Part shown: piece after piece, positions 22,996 to 31,271 of the stretch
Numbering within the stretch: position 1 is the first letter of the stretch
Layout: each line of letters opens with the position of its first letter
Translations under genes and position numbers: made by a program
Assembly: GCF_030408395.1 (NCBI RefSeq)
Contig: NZ_CP046980.1
Coordinates: 496,001-560,000 of the forward strand
Source: Corynebacterium aquatimens
GTDB taxonomy: Bacteria; Actinomycetota; Actinomycetes; Mycobacteriales; Mycobacteriaceae
DNA length: 64,000 bases
Direction of reading: 5' to 3'
The notes under the pieces: generated by a model
Seen by the model: the letters and a program-made list of their open reading frames with translations, nothing else
What the model was told of the DNA's origin: nothing
The model's database searches: none

Positions 22996-23532
22996 GTGAC
23001 TACTAGCGTGAACATGGCCGAGCAATCGGCCGAACAGTCGGCCGAGCAGTCGGTCGAGTCCGGCGCCGATCCTGTCGCCCCCTCCAGCACGCGCGACAGG
23101 ATCTTGGACATCCTGTCTGCGCTGGTGCGTTTCGGGTTGGGTTTGATGTGGGTCTATTCAGGGTCCACCAAACTGGGCAACTTGATGGGCGTGTCCCAAA
23201 ACATTGCGGCATATGAAATTTTCACTCTCGAATGGTCGCAGTATCTGGCGCAGGTCATCGGGCCGCTCGAGATTGCCGGCGGCTTGATGTTGCTGCTTGG
23301 AATCAAGATCCGTGAGTCTGGCTGGGTCTCTATCGGCGTGCTGGTCTTGTTCATCATTGGCCTGTACTCCGCTCATGCGCGAGGTCTCGAGATCGACTGC
23401 GGCTGTTTCGACCCAACCGCTTCGCAGGAGCCGTCGAACCTGTTGATGGTGATCGCTCGCGATGTTGTACTCATCGCGGTCACGCTGTTCATGATCTGGC
23501 GGCCGTATACTAGGTTCGCTGTTTATCCATAG
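22996..23532 (+). CDS. MauE/DoxX-like membrane protein
   Basis: A 178-aa protein. The N-terminal cytoplasmic tail has a four-residue repeat (EQSA, EQSA, EQSV) coded by near-identical 12-nt units. Four membrane helices follow. A pair of cysteines in EIDCGCFDP lies at the end of the third helix region. MauE-type proteins with such a CxC pair work as membrane electron donors or acceptors for thiol-disulfide proteins. The next gene is a DsbA-like thioredoxin 39 bp downstream, so the two probably form one extracytoplasmic disulfide-handling unit. The GTG start at 22996 has only a weak ribosome site. Confidence 0.8.
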   Translation: MTTSVNMAEQSAEQSAEQSVESGADPVAPSSTRDRILDILSALVRFGLGLMWVYSGSTKLGNLMGVSQNIAAYEIFTLEWSQYLAQVIGPLEIAGGLMLLLGIKIRESGWVSIGVLVLFIIGLYSAHARGLEIDCGCFDPTASQEPSNLLMVIARDVVLIAVTLFMIWRPYTRFAVYP

Positions 23533-23571
23533 GCCGCAAATACACATTCAATCGAAAAAAGAGGTACCCCT

Positions 23572-24333
23572 GTGACCACGAAGGCAACGCGTGTTGACAA
23601 GTCGCGCTCCGTCAAAAACCCCAACGACAAGTCGGGAGCATCTTTCGGCCTGATCTTGGCCGCCCTGCTGCTCGTTGTTGTTGTAGTGATCGGCCTCATC
23701 TACTGGAATGGCCGAGAAAAGCAGCAGGAAGCGGCCGAAGCCCCAGTCATCGAGGGGCTCGAGATGGAGTACAACAAGGACGAGGGCATCATCAAGCTTT
23801 CGTCGAACAAGACCAACGATGATTCCATCCCCACCGCGTTGTTCCAGGACTACAGCTGCTCCTACTGTGGAGAGCTCGCGCGTGCAACTGACGCGGACAT
23901 GATTCAGAAGGTTCAAGACGGCGAGATCACCGTCGAGATTCGTCCGCTCATTTTCTTGGATCAAGGCGCGGTCAATCACTCCACGCGTGCGCTTGCTGCA
24001 TCGCTCGCGCTTGTCGACGAAGGAAACCCCAGCCTCTACTCGGCCTTCAACCGAATCATGATGGAACGCCAAGCCGAGATGTACCAGAATTCCAGCGCTG
24101 AAACGTTCGCTAATCTAGCCGATCAGCTCGGGGCGTCGAAGGAGACCGTTGATAAGATCCGCGACGACAGTTACGTAGAGGCAGCACAGGACATTGGCGC
24201 TAAGAACGCTACGTGGTTGAACGAGAACACCGGCTCGGTGTCGTCGCCACGCGTGTTCATCAACGGTGAGGAATACACCGAGGATCAGAAGAACTGGCTC
24301 ACCGACGGTCTCGCAAAAGCCCGCGAGAAATAA
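23572..24333 (+). CDS. membrane-anchored DsbA-family thiol-disulfide oxidoreductase
   Basis: A 253-aa protein. A signal anchor (FGLILAALLLVVVVVIGLIYW, about residues 24-44) is followed by an extracytoplasmic thioredoxin fold with the active site SCSYCGE (CSYC, about 98-101). A cis-proline loop follows in SSPRVFINGEEYT. This is the layout of actinobacterial DsbA-like oxidases that help fold exported proteins. GAGGT lies a short distance before the GTG at 23572. It is paired with the upstream MauE-like gene. Confidence 0.85.
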   Translation: MTTKATRVDKSRSVKNPNDKSGASFGLILAALLLVVVVVIGLIYWNGREKQQEAAEAPVIEGLEMEYNKDEGIIKLSSNKTNDDSIPTALFQDYSCSYCGELARATDADMIQKVQDGEITVEIRPLIFLDQGAVNHSTRALAASLALVDEGNPSLYSAFNRIMMERQAEMYQNSSAETFANLADQLGASKETVDKIRDDSYVEAAQDIGAKNATWLNENTGSVSSPRVFINGEEYTEDQKNWLTDGLAKAREK

Positions 24334-24346
24334 CCCTTCCCTAACC

Positions 24347-24379
24347 GGCACGCCCCTTGCTGGCGATTTGGGGCGTGCC
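24347..24379 (+). terminator. inverted repeat after dsbA-like gene
   Basis: GGCACGCCCC and GGGGCGTGCC form a perfect 10-bp stem with a 13-nt loop, 14 nt after the stop codon. The T-run is poor. Confidence 0.5.
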
Positions 24380-24443
24380 TAGGGCGGGTGTATATTAAGC
24401 AAAGTTGTCGCGAGCACATCTCGTGCGACGCGCAAGTTGATAT

Positions 24444-24516
24444 GGGGCTATGGCGCAGTTGGTAGCGCACCACACTGGCAGTGTGGGGGTCACGGGTTCG
24501 AATCCCGTTAGCTCCA
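24444..24516 (+). tRNA. tRNA-Ala (GGC)
   Basis: A 73-nt cloverleaf with acceptor GGGGCTA/TAGCTCC, including the G3-U70 pair that identifies alanine tRNAs, anticodon GGC in the loop CTGGCAG, T-arm GGTTCGAATCC and discriminator A. Confidence 0.93.
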
Positions 24517-24656
24517 CTTTTAGGCAAAATCCCGGTCAGAGATGGCCGGGGTTTCATCTTTGGGCTCGGAATCAGCCCGATACCGTACGAAGGCGTGACG
24601 AGGCGCCCGTTCGCGTCGTGTGCATCGAACGGGTGTGGCGCGCGGTCGTCGTGCGG

Positions 24657-25817
24657 CTAGCTGGCGTGTTCCGTCCTCTGGTACCTCCGCGGGCCGAAGA
24701 GCAGGGCCATTGCGCCCCGCTGCGCGTTGACATCGTGTTGTACGGGGAAGCCGTGGGGTGAAACCCACACTTTATCGCCGTCGATGTGGGCGGCGGCGCC
24801 ACGTTTGCTGATATGCGGGTCGTCGTCATTGACGCGGTTGTGGTACGAGCACATGACGGTGAGGTTGGTCAGGTTCGTCGGTCCGCCCCGTTTCCACGGT
24901 GTGATGTGGTGGTACTCGCAGTGATCTGCGCTGCGGCGGCACCCAGGGAAGATGCACATCGGACTGGTGGCTCGAAGCAGTGTGCGTTGCTTATCGTTGG
25001 CGAAACGTTGCGTGTCGTACAGGTTCACCGCCCCCTCTGTTGGGTGGAAAATCGCGGCTTGAAGGAAGGGATCGTCCGCACCCATGCGCGCGATAAGCGT
25101 GTCGAGGTATTCGGCGCCGGTGACGGTGGTGCCGTCGGTAAGCTGAAGCGTGACGTCGTCGCCGTGACCTGCTGCGATTTTGATGTGCTCCTCGAGGGGA
25201 ACGAGGATCAGCGGCTCCGGAACGGCGGTGCGCACGCCCGCGCCGTCGTCGCCGCGGATGAGGTCGACAAAGGCGTCCGCGAGCTGCGGCCCTGCCGGGG
25301 CGTTGGAGTCGATGCTTTCGTTGAGGTGCCGCTCGAGGTCCTCGATGTCCCGCTCGGCTGCGGTGATGGTCACGGAGCGCATGCGTTCGCGGGAGCGACT
25401 GAACCTAACACCCGGTTGCGGCGGCTTCTGCTCGCGTGGCACGATCTTCTTCGCTTCGCGCTTGAGCGTCGCGATGGAACCGCCCACCCGCAGTAGCGCG
25501 AGACGAAGTCGCCATTGCTCCGACGCATTTTTAATGTGGGTGAGTCTGCGTTCGATCGCGATGAGCCGGTCGAGCGAATGCGACGCTTGGCGCGCGTATT
25601 CGCGGGCATCGCGTTGCTTAGCGACGAACTTCGTCGCCCCGAAATACACCTTGTGCAGTTTCTCAAGGTCTGACACGTGGCTGGTGTCTAGAGCGCCGCT
25701 GCGAGCGAGCTCCGCGTCGAACGTGGCCACGATGTCGAGCGCGCTGCCCGCCACCGCGGCGTAGTACGCGGCGAAACTTGACGGCGGGCCGGTGCGTGAG
25801 CCGGTTGCGTTTGTCAT
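24657..25817 (-). CDS. DUF222-type HNH endonuclease domain protein (paralogue 2)
   Basis: A 386-aa protein from the ATG at 25817 (MTNATGSRTG), chosen because AGGGGGAA lies just upstream; the frame extends further but without similarity. DUF222-like helical region first, then the HNH motif CIFPGC (about 311), CEYHHITPWKRGG and NLTVMCSYHN. Compared with the copy at 3.9-5.2 kb it shares the internal segments RFSRSRE..., AERDIEDLE and NAPAGPQ but lacks the Ala/Thr/Pro-rich insertion after the HNH motif. It is followed downstream by tRNA-Ala on the opposite strand. Function unknown. Confidence 0.8.
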   Translation of the reverse strand: MTNATGSRTGPPSSFAAYYAAVAGSALDIVATFDAELARSGALDTSHVSDLEKLHKVYFGATKFVAKQRDAREYARQASHSLDRLIAIERRLTHIKNASEQWRLRLALLRVGGSIATLKREAKKIVPREQKPPQPGVRFSRSRERMRSVTITAAERDIEDLERHLNESIDSNAPAGPQLADAFVDLIRGDDGAGVRTAVPEPLILVPLEEHIKIAAGHGDDVTLQLTDGTTVTGAEYLDTLIARMGADDPFLQAAIFHPTEGAVNLYDTQRFANDKQRTLLRATSPMCIFPGCRRSADHCEYHHITPWKRGGPTNLTNLTVMCSYHNRVNDDDPHISKRGAAAHIDGDKVWVSPHGFPVQHDVNAQRGAMALLFGPRRYQRTEHAS

Positions 25818-26063
25818 GAAATTCCCCCTGTTTTGTGTGCCGCGTCCGCGGCGCGTTGTGGTTGTGCTTTGCAGCATAAGCGATCGTTTCGCCTGTGAGA
25901 TTCGCTCTTGCTGCGGCTGTGGATAACTGTGCAAATCGGCCGAAATATCCCGCCCGAAAGTCCCCATCATGCTTAGTCTGACCAGCGCAAATGCTAGTTG
26001 GGCGCGATGTTATCCACAGGTTGCGCCGCGCGGCGTGCTCGCCGCGTTGGGTAGCCTAGCCCC
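25818..26063. promoter_or_regulatory. divergent intergenic region with two DnaA-box-like sites
   Basis: TGTGGATAA (25918-25926, TTATCCACA on the minus strand) and TTATCCACA (26010-26018) lie in this 246-bp gap, one oriented towards each flanking gene. No gene is seen in it. Confidence 0.4.
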
Positions 26064-26540
26064 ATGGACCGGCGTGATCTTCAGTGGCAACAACTGGACA
26101 CCCCGGTGGGCGTGATTGCGGTGGGTTCGTCGGACACGGGCGTCGCCACAGTGCGTCTCGACGGGCACGTCCCCTCCCACGCCCAGCTGCAGGGTGCCGG
26201 GGTCGGTGAGAGGGTGCGTCGTCAATTGCTCGAATATTTCGCCGGCGAGCGGACTGTGTTTGAGGTCCCCCTCGATTGGGGCGATGGCGGCGGGTTCCGG
26301 CGTGTGGTGCAAAAGGCGCTGCTGGACATCGCGTACGGCCGAACGGAAAGCTACGGCGAACTCGCGGCGCGCGTGGGCAACGCTGGCGCGGTGCGGGCGG
26401 TGGGGACCGCGTGCGCGACAAACCCACTGCCGATCATCGTGCCGTGCCACAGGGTGGTGCGCAGTGACGGGAGCCTGGGCAATTACGCCGGCGGCGTGGA
26501 GATGAAGCGGTGGTTGCTCGCGCACGAGGCCCGTGGATGA
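26064..26540 (+). CDS. ogt: methylated-DNA-protein cysteine methyltransferase
   Basis: A 158-aa single-domain alkyltransferase that removes O6-alkyl groups from guanine by transfer to its own cysteine. The active site is IIVPCHRVV (Cys about 127). The recognition helix region AVRAVGTACATNPLP precedes it, and GNYAGGVEMKRWLL follows it. The family is suicidal and single use. The next gene overlaps or follows closely on the same strand. Confidence 0.9.
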   Translation: MDRRDLQWQQLDTPVGVIAVGSSDTGVATVRLDGHVPSHAQLQGAGVGERVRRQLLEYFAGERTVFEVPLDWGDGGGFRRVVQKALLDIAYGRTESYGELAARVGNAGAVRAVGTACATNPLPIIVPCHRVVRSDGSLGNYAGGVEMKRWLLAHEARG

Positions 26541-26562
26541 AGGACCGGTTACGGTGGGGCCC

Positions 26563-27321
26563 ATGGAGACATTTACAAAGACTGGAACCGGCCCGCGCGC
26601 AGCAGAAGCCGAGGCGGCTTATCTGCGCTGGCTGCGGGAGGGTTCGAACGCGGTGGTTGAGGTCTATGGCGTCGACGCGGCGGCGAACACGCTCACCATC
26701 GAGCGGGTGGCAACGACCCGCCCCACCCGCGACGCCGCGCGCCGGGCAGGGGAGGAGCTAGCGGCGATTCACGCCATGGGCGCGGCTGCGTTTGGAGCCC
26801 CAGCGGACGGGTGGGACGGGCCGAACTACATTGGCCGCGCGCAGCAAGAATGCACCCCAACGCAGCGGTGGGCGCAGTTCTACACCGCGCAGCGCGTGCT
26901 GCCGTTCGCGCGCAAGGCACACGCGAGGGGAAACCTGGATGACGCGGGTCTAGACACCGTCACCCGGGCCTGTGAGTCGCTCGTGCGCGAGGATGAGGAT
27001 GCCCCGCTGGCGCGTATTCATGGGGACTTGTGGGCGGGCAATCTCTTGTTTTCGCCGGAGGGGCCGCGGTTCATTGATCCGGCGGCGCATGGCGGGCATC
27101 CGTTGACGGACATCGCGATGCTTGAGCTCTTCGGGGCGCCGTTCACCGGCGAGATCGCCGACGCGTACCTCGCCGCCGGGGGAGACTTAGGCCGCGACTG
27201 GCAGGCCCGCATCCCCATCCACCAGCTCCACCCGCTGGCTGTTCACGCCTACACCCACGGTGCAAGCTACGCATCGCCGCTTATCGACGCAGCGCAGACA
27301 ACCCTACGACTCCTCGGGTGA
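26563..27321 (+). CDS. fructosamine kinase family protein
   Basis: A 252-aa protein of the fructosamine-3-kinase/aminoglycoside phosphotransferase fold. The catalytic loop is ARIHGDLWAGNLLF (about 153-166) and the metal-binding motif is FIDPAAHGGHPLTDIAM (about 175). These kinases phosphorylate ketosamines on glycated proteins or small molecules, leading to deglycation. The ATG at 26563 (METFTKTG) fits the family start better than an upstream ATG at 26533 that would overlap ogt by 8 bp. The bacterial substrate is not known. Confidence 0.82.
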   Translation: METFTKTGTGPRAAEAEAAYLRWLREGSNAVVEVYGVDAAANTLTIERVATTRPTRDAARRAGEELAAIHAMGAAAFGAPADGWDGPNYIGRAQQECTPTQRWAQFYTAQRVLPFARKAHARGNLDDAGLDTVTRACESLVREDEDAPLARIHGDLWAGNLLFSPEGPRFIDPAAHGGHPLTDIAMLELFGAPFTGEIADAYLAAGGDLGRDWQARIPIHQLHPLAVHAYTHGASYASPLIDAAQTTLRLLG

Positions 27322-27327
27322 CGGTTA

Positions 27328-28185
27328 CTAGCGCCACCAAGTATCGGCGGGGCCCGGAGGCAGGTGGCGTTTGTGCTGTCCTACGGCCCACAGGTGTTCG
27401 AGGCGCTGCGCGGCGGCCGGTGGTACGGGTTTGCCCTCGAGGTAGTCGTCGATGTGTGCGTAGGTGATGCCGAGTGCTTCCTCGTCGGGGAGTGCGGGGC
27501 GGTCCTCTTCGAGGTCGGCGGTGGGAACTTTCTCGTAGAGTCGGGCGTCAGCGCCTAGGTGGGCGAGCATCGCTGCCCCTTGGCGCTTATTCAGCCCGGC
27601 AAGGGGAACAAGGTCTGCGGCGCCGTCGCCGTGCTTGGTGAAGAACCCGGTGACGTTCTCTGCGGCGTGGTCCGTGCCGATGACTAAGAGGCCTAGTTCA
27701 CCGGCGATGGCGTACTGGGCGATCATGCGCATTCTGGCTTTGACGTTGCCCTTGTTGAAATCCGTCAGCGGGCTGCCGTCGTTTCCCAGCGCGTCCGCGA
27801 CGGCGTCGCTCAGTGCCGTGGTGGCGGGTTTGATATCAACCGTCACGCGCTGATCCGGAGCGATGAAATCGAGAGCCAGTTGGGCATCATCTTCATCAGC
27901 TTGGATTCCGTGGGGGAGGCGGACGGCTACGAAGGTGGGGGAGGGGGAGGGGGAATCGTCGATAAGCGAGCGCTTTTTTATAACAGCGAGCTGAGCGAGC
28001 TTGCCGGCGAGCGTTGAGTCTTGGCCTCCGGAAATCCCCAGGACGAATCCGTGGGCGCCGGTGACCGTGAGGTAGTCAACGAGGAAATCGACGCGGCGTT
28101 CGATCTCCACCGCTGGATCGATAAAGGGAGCGGTACCCAGTGCGTTTATGATCTCTAGCTGGGTGTTTTCGTGGATGTCTGACAT
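27328..28185 (-). CDS. nadE: NH3-dependent NAD+ synthetase
   Basis: A 285-aa enzyme that amidates nicotinate adenine dinucleotide to NAD+. The PP-loop is [17 protein letters not shown] (about residues 47-63), and the downstream [22 protein letters not shown] and LAGLNKRQG motifs bind substrate. No glutaminase domain is present, so it uses free ammonia. The ATG at 28185 ([13 protein letters not shown]) aligns with the E. coli start; the frame is open further upstream but reads into the divergent MFS gene region. Only 34 bp separate the two divergent starts. Confidence 0.92.
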   Translation of the reverse strand: MSDIHENTQLEIINALGTAPFIDPAVEIERRVDFLVDYLTVTGAHGFVLGISGGQDSTLAGKLAQLAVIKKRSLIDDSPSPSPTFVAVRLPHGIQADEDDAQLALDFIAPDQRVTVDIKPATTALSDAVADALGNDGSPLTDFNKGNVKARMRMIAQYAIAGELGLLVIGTDHAAENVTGFFTKHGDGAADLVPLAGLNKRQGAAMLAHLGADARLYEKVPTADLEEDRPALPDEEALGITYAHIDDYLEGKPVPPAAAQRLEHLWAVGQHKRHLPPGPADTWWR

Positions 28186-28219
28186 GACAGCCATCGTAAT
28201 TGTCGGCACTATGTTGGGC

Positions 28220-29605
28220 ATGAATTCACCTCTACACAGCGGCGATGCTGGCCACGGGACCGTCAACAACTACGTGCGGATGGTCGCCGCCATCGCGGCG
28301 TTCGGTGGTTTGCTGTTCGGCTACGACACGGGCGTCATGAGCGGAGCCCTGCTGTTCATCACTGACGACTTCGGCATGAGCCCGAGCCAAGAAGGCATGG
28401 TGACGGCGATGCTGCTCGTGGGGGCAGCGATCGGTGCGCTTGGGGGTGGTGCTGTCGCCGACAAGCTGGGACGGCGGATGACGCTGATCATCGCGGGCGT
28501 GTTCTTCGTGGCATTCTCGCTGTGGTGCGCGTTCGCTGGTTCGCCCGCAATGCTGGGCGCGGCGCGCACCTTCCTCGGCGTGGCGGTGGGTGCGGTGTCG
28601 ATTGTGGCGCCGATGTACATCTCTGAGATGGTGCCGGCGGCCGTGCGCGGGCGGCTGGTGTCGTTGAATACCTTGATGATTGTCGTCGGCCAGCTGATGG
28701 CGTACGTGGTCAACTCGCTGCTGGCGCCGTGGGGCAACTGGCATCTGATGCTGGGGCTTGCTGCGGTGCCGGGCGCCGTGCTGGCCGTGGGGATGTTCTT
28801 CCTGCCGGACACCCCGGTGTGGCTCGCGCGTGAGGGACGCGCGGCGGAAGCGCACGCTGTTGCGGCGCGCACGGGCATTGAAACCGACGAGTTGGCCGAA
28901 GAAACCGCGAAGGATGCTGCGCTGCGCCAGGCCCAGCGCGGCCAGTGGCGCACGCTGATGGAGACGCGGTGGATGCGATGGACTGTTTTCGTGGCCGCTC
29001 TTTTGGGCATCACGCAGCAGGTCACGGGGGTGAACGCGATCGTGTACTTCGCGCCCACGATGATGAACAAGGTGGGGTTGTCCACGTCTAATTCCGTGTA
29101 CACGGCGATGGTGATCGGTGTCGTGTCCGTCGTCGCGTGCTGGGTTGGTTTGATGCTTGTGGATCGGATCGGGCGAAAGCGTTTGCTGGTCGGCGGGCTG
29201 GTCTGCAACGTGGTGTTCTTGTCTTTGCTGGCCGTGGTGTACCGCTCCGCGGAAAACAACTCGGGGCTCGCGCTGGTTGCGTTGGCGTGTATGGCGCTGT
29301 TCATCGCTTCGCAGCAGTCTGCGGTCTCTCCGACGACGTGGCTGTTGATCTCGGAGATCGTCCCGCCCCAGATCCGCGGCGTTGGAATGGGCCTGGCTGG
29401 CCTAGCACTGTGGACCATGAACTGGGCTGTGGCACAGTTCTTCCTTCCGCTTGTCGACGGCGTCGGCGCCACAGTCACCTTCATGATCTTCGTGGTGTGC
29501 GGCATCGCGGCAACGGTGTTTGTGAAGTTCAGCGTGCCTGAGACGATGGGGCGCAGCCTCGATGATGTGGCGGGCGAAATGGAGCGGCGCTTCACGCGCG
29601 CTTGA
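28220..29605 (+). CDS. sugar porter family MFS transporter
   Basis: A 461-aa protein with twelve membrane helices. Sugar porter signatures are [16 protein letters not shown] (helix 1), [10 protein letters not shown] (loop 2-3), [12 protein letters not shown] before the central loop, [17 protein letters not shown] (helix 7), [10 protein letters not shown] (loop 8-9) and [12 protein letters not shown] at the end. The QQ..GxNaxxYY motif is the sugar site in this family, usually for proton-coupled hexose, pentose or inositol import. The ATG at 28220 gives the usual short N terminus. The exact sugar is unknown. Confidence 0.88.
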   Translation: MNSPLHSGDAGHGTVNNYVRMVAAIAAFGGLLFGYDTGVMSGALLFITDDFGMSPSQEGMVTAMLLVGAAIGALGGGAVADKLGRRMTLIIAGVFFVAFSLWCAFAGSPAMLGAARTFLGVAVGAVSIVAPMYISEMVPAAVRGRLVSLNTLMIVVGQLMAYVVNSLLAPWGNWHLMLGLAAVPGAVLAVGMFFLPDTPVWLAREGRAAEAHAVAARTGIETDELAEETAKDAALRQAQRGQWRTLMETRWMRWTVFVAALLGITQQVTGVNAIVYFAPTMMNKVGLSTSNSVYTAMVIGVVSVVACWVGLMLVDRIGRKRLLVGGLVCNVVFLSLLAVVYRSAENNSGLALVALACMALFIASQQSAVSPTTWLLISEIVPPQIRGVGMGLAGLALWTMNWAVAQFFLPLVDGVGATVTFMIFVVCGIAATVFVKFSVPETMGRSLDDVAGEMERRFTRA

Positions 29606-29752
29606 GTAGCGTACCCGCTCTCGCCGCGGGCGAGCAGACGATTTTGGGTCTATCGCGCACGTCAGGTAGGGTAGTAGTCCGTTATGCCCGCGGGATGCCT
29701 ATGAGGAATGCCCGTGAGGTGAAGTGAAAGCATACAAAGAAAGGAGCGCCCG

Positions 29753-29875
29753 ATGAAGGTCCGTAATTCACTCCGGTCGCTGAAGAACAAGCCGGGCGCC
29801 CAGGTTGTGCGTCGCCGCGGTAAGGTCTACGTGATCAACAAGAAGGATCCGCGCTTCAAGGCTCGCCAGGGCTAA
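29753..29875 (+). CDS. rpmJ: 50S ribosomal protein L36, zinc-independent type
   Basis: A 40-aa basic protein ([19 protein letters not shown]... ending RFKARQG). The usual four zinc ligands (CxxC...C...H) are absent, so this is the C-minus paralogue (YkgO type). AAAGGAG lies 7 nt upstream of the ATG. In other bacteria such copies replace the zinc-binding L36 when zinc is short and are controlled by Zur; I could not identify a clear Zur box here. It stands alone and is followed by a strong terminator. Confidence 0.92.
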   Translation: MKVRNSLRSLKNKPGAQVVRRRGKVYVINKKDPRFKARQG

Positions 29876-29899
29876 GCCAATCGCGCAAGGATTCTGCTG

Positions 29900-29938
29900 A
29901 CCCGCGTTCCCCGTTAGGAGGGGGGCGCGGGTTTTGCT
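29900..29938 (+). terminator. terminator of rpmJ
   Basis: ACCCGCG...CGCGGGT with GC-rich extension, followed by TTTGCTTT, 25 nt after the rpmJ stop. Confidence 0.8.
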
Positions 29939-30287
29939 TTGGGGCTGCGGCGCGCCCCCCATGCGCGGCCCAGCCGAAGAGTGTGAACTTTGTCACGTTT
30001 GCGGCCGCTGTGCCCTAAAGGGCGGGCATAACCGCGAACGAATCTGAGAATCTTCCAAGTTTTCCGCCTGAAATTTCACCGTTGTAACCCGCATCGTGTT
30101 TTTGGGGAGGAAACCGTGAACTACATGTAGGTGATTCTAGGTCCCTATCCTGGTAATTTCATCGATGTAACTACTATATGTAGTAGCGGTTGCCAGAATT
30201 CGCTACAACGTATAGTGTTTTGCAGTGTTCGCACCGCTTCGGGTGCGGGGCCGAATCAGCGAGTTTCCAAGAAAAGAGCGCAGTTCC
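29939..30287 (+). promoter_or_regulatory. nrdH promoter region with two NrdR-like boxes
   Basis: Two partly palindromic sites, CTACATGTAG (30121-30130) and CTATATGTAG (30174-30183), resemble the NrdR-box consensus core CWATATATWG; their centres are 53 bp apart, about five helical turns. TTGCCA (30190-30195) and TATAGT (30211-30216) just downstream could be the promoter, though the 15-bp spacer is short. NrdR represses ribonucleotide reductase genes in bacteria including corynebacteria. Nothing else is seen in this 350-bp gap. Confidence 0.5.
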
Positions 30288-30521
30288 ATGTCGATCACTC
30301 TCTACACCAAGCCAGCGTGTGTTCAGTGCAATGCAACCAAGAAGGCCCTTGACCGTGCAGGCCTGCCCTACACCTTGGTGGACATCTCCATGGATGATTC
30401 CGCACGCGACTACGTGATGGCGCTGGGCTACCTGCAGGCACCGGTCGTTGAGGTCGGTGGCGAGCACTGGTCGGGATTCCGCCCGGACCGCATCCGCACC
30501 CTTGCAGAAAGCGTCGCCTAG
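30288..30521 (+). CDS. nrdH: glutaredoxin-like NrdH redoxin
   Basis: A 77-aa thioredoxin-fold protein that donates electrons to the class Ib reductase. The redox pair is CVQC at residues 11-14 after MSITLYTKPA. The motif WSGFRPDRI near the C terminus is the NrdH signature. The ATG at 30288 is preferred; the frame is open further upstream but without similarity. It heads the nrdH-nrdI-nrdE cluster. Confidence 0.93.
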   Translation: MSITLYTKPACVQCNATKKALDRAGLPYTLVDISMDDSARDYVMALGYLQAPVVEVGGEHWSGFRPDRIRTLAESVA

Positions 30522-30540
30522 CAGCGCACAAGTAAACGTT

Positions 30541-30566
30541 AAGCCGTCAGGACACGCTGGCGGCTT
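30541..30566 (+). terminator. attenuator-like hairpin between nrdH and nrdI
   Basis: AAGCCGTCAG, loop GACACG, CTGGCGGCTT: a 10-bp stem (one G-T pair) followed by CCCTTAT. A partial terminator here would give more nrdH than nrdIE mRNA. Confidence 0.45.
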
Positions 30567-30664
30567 CCCTTATGTCCGCAGCACTTAAAGCGCCGGAGGC
30601 GGGTGTGGTGAAGGCGCGGCTGGGCACCGATCGTCGATAAGCATGTGCATGGAAGGAGTGCGGC

Positions 30665-31210
30665 ATGTTGATTGTCTACTTCTCCTCCGCAACGGAAAAC
30701 ACCAAGCGGTTCGTGGAGAAGGTGGGGCTTCCAGCCCGCCGGATCCCGTTGCGTCGGGGCGACGCGCCGGTTGACGTGACGGAACCGTACGTGTTGGTGT
30801 GTCCGACGTACGGCGGAGGAGTCTCGGTGGCCGCGGAGCAGGACGTAGAGTGGGCGAATACCCACCCAGTGCCCCGGCAAGTCGAGCGCTTTTTAGACGA
30901 TGAGCACAATCGCGCGAACCTCCGCGGCGTCATCGCCGGCGGAAACTCCAATTTCGGCGCTGACTTCTGTAAGGCCGGCGACGTGATTGCAGCGCGTACG
31001 GGCGTGCCTTTTTTGTTCCGTTTTGAGCTGCTGGGCACGGAAGAGGACGTCGCTAAGGTCCGCCGCGGGCTGCTGGATAACGCTGTGGCGCTCGGCCTGA
31101 ACCCGCTGACGGCCGCAGACAGGGAAAAACTCGAGGCCGCGGAGCACGCTCGCCTCGATGAGGCCGCGCAGCGCCTCGCTCGTCTGCGACGCAAGTACGC
31201 TGTCTCGTGA
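30665..31210 (+). CDS. nrdI: NrdI flavodoxin for class Ib ribonucleotide reductase
   Basis: A 181-aa flavodoxin-like protein that supplies the oxidant used to build the manganese-tyrosyl radical cofactor of NrdF. The FMN phosphate loop is [14 protein letters not shown] (about 6-19), PTYGGG is at about 42, and [15 protein letters not shown] forms a flavin-side loop. It is longer than the usual 130-150 aa because of a charged C-terminal helix (about 145-181). GGAAGGAG precedes the ATG. One iterated 11-mer (30632-30642) lies in the leader. Confidence 0.92.
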   Translation: MLIVYFSSATENTKRFVEKVGLPARRIPLRRGDAPVDVTEPYVLVCPTYGGGVSVAAEQDVEWANTHPVPRQVERFLDDEHNRANLRGVIAGGNSNFGADFCKAGDVIAARTGVPFLFRFELLGTEEDVAKVRRGLLDNAVALGLNPLTAADREKLEAAEHARLDEAAQRLARLRRKYAVS

Positions 31211-31271
31211 CGGTCCATCACCTTCTTCTACCCCTTTTTGATAACGCACCAGTTCCAAGGAGATCTCCACC

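Noticed and set aside
20801..24333. A novel defence or toxin system in the accessory-looking parts
   Set aside because: All genes here belong to known housekeeping families (fluoride channel, pgm, MauE-DsbA); nothing suggests a defence cassette.
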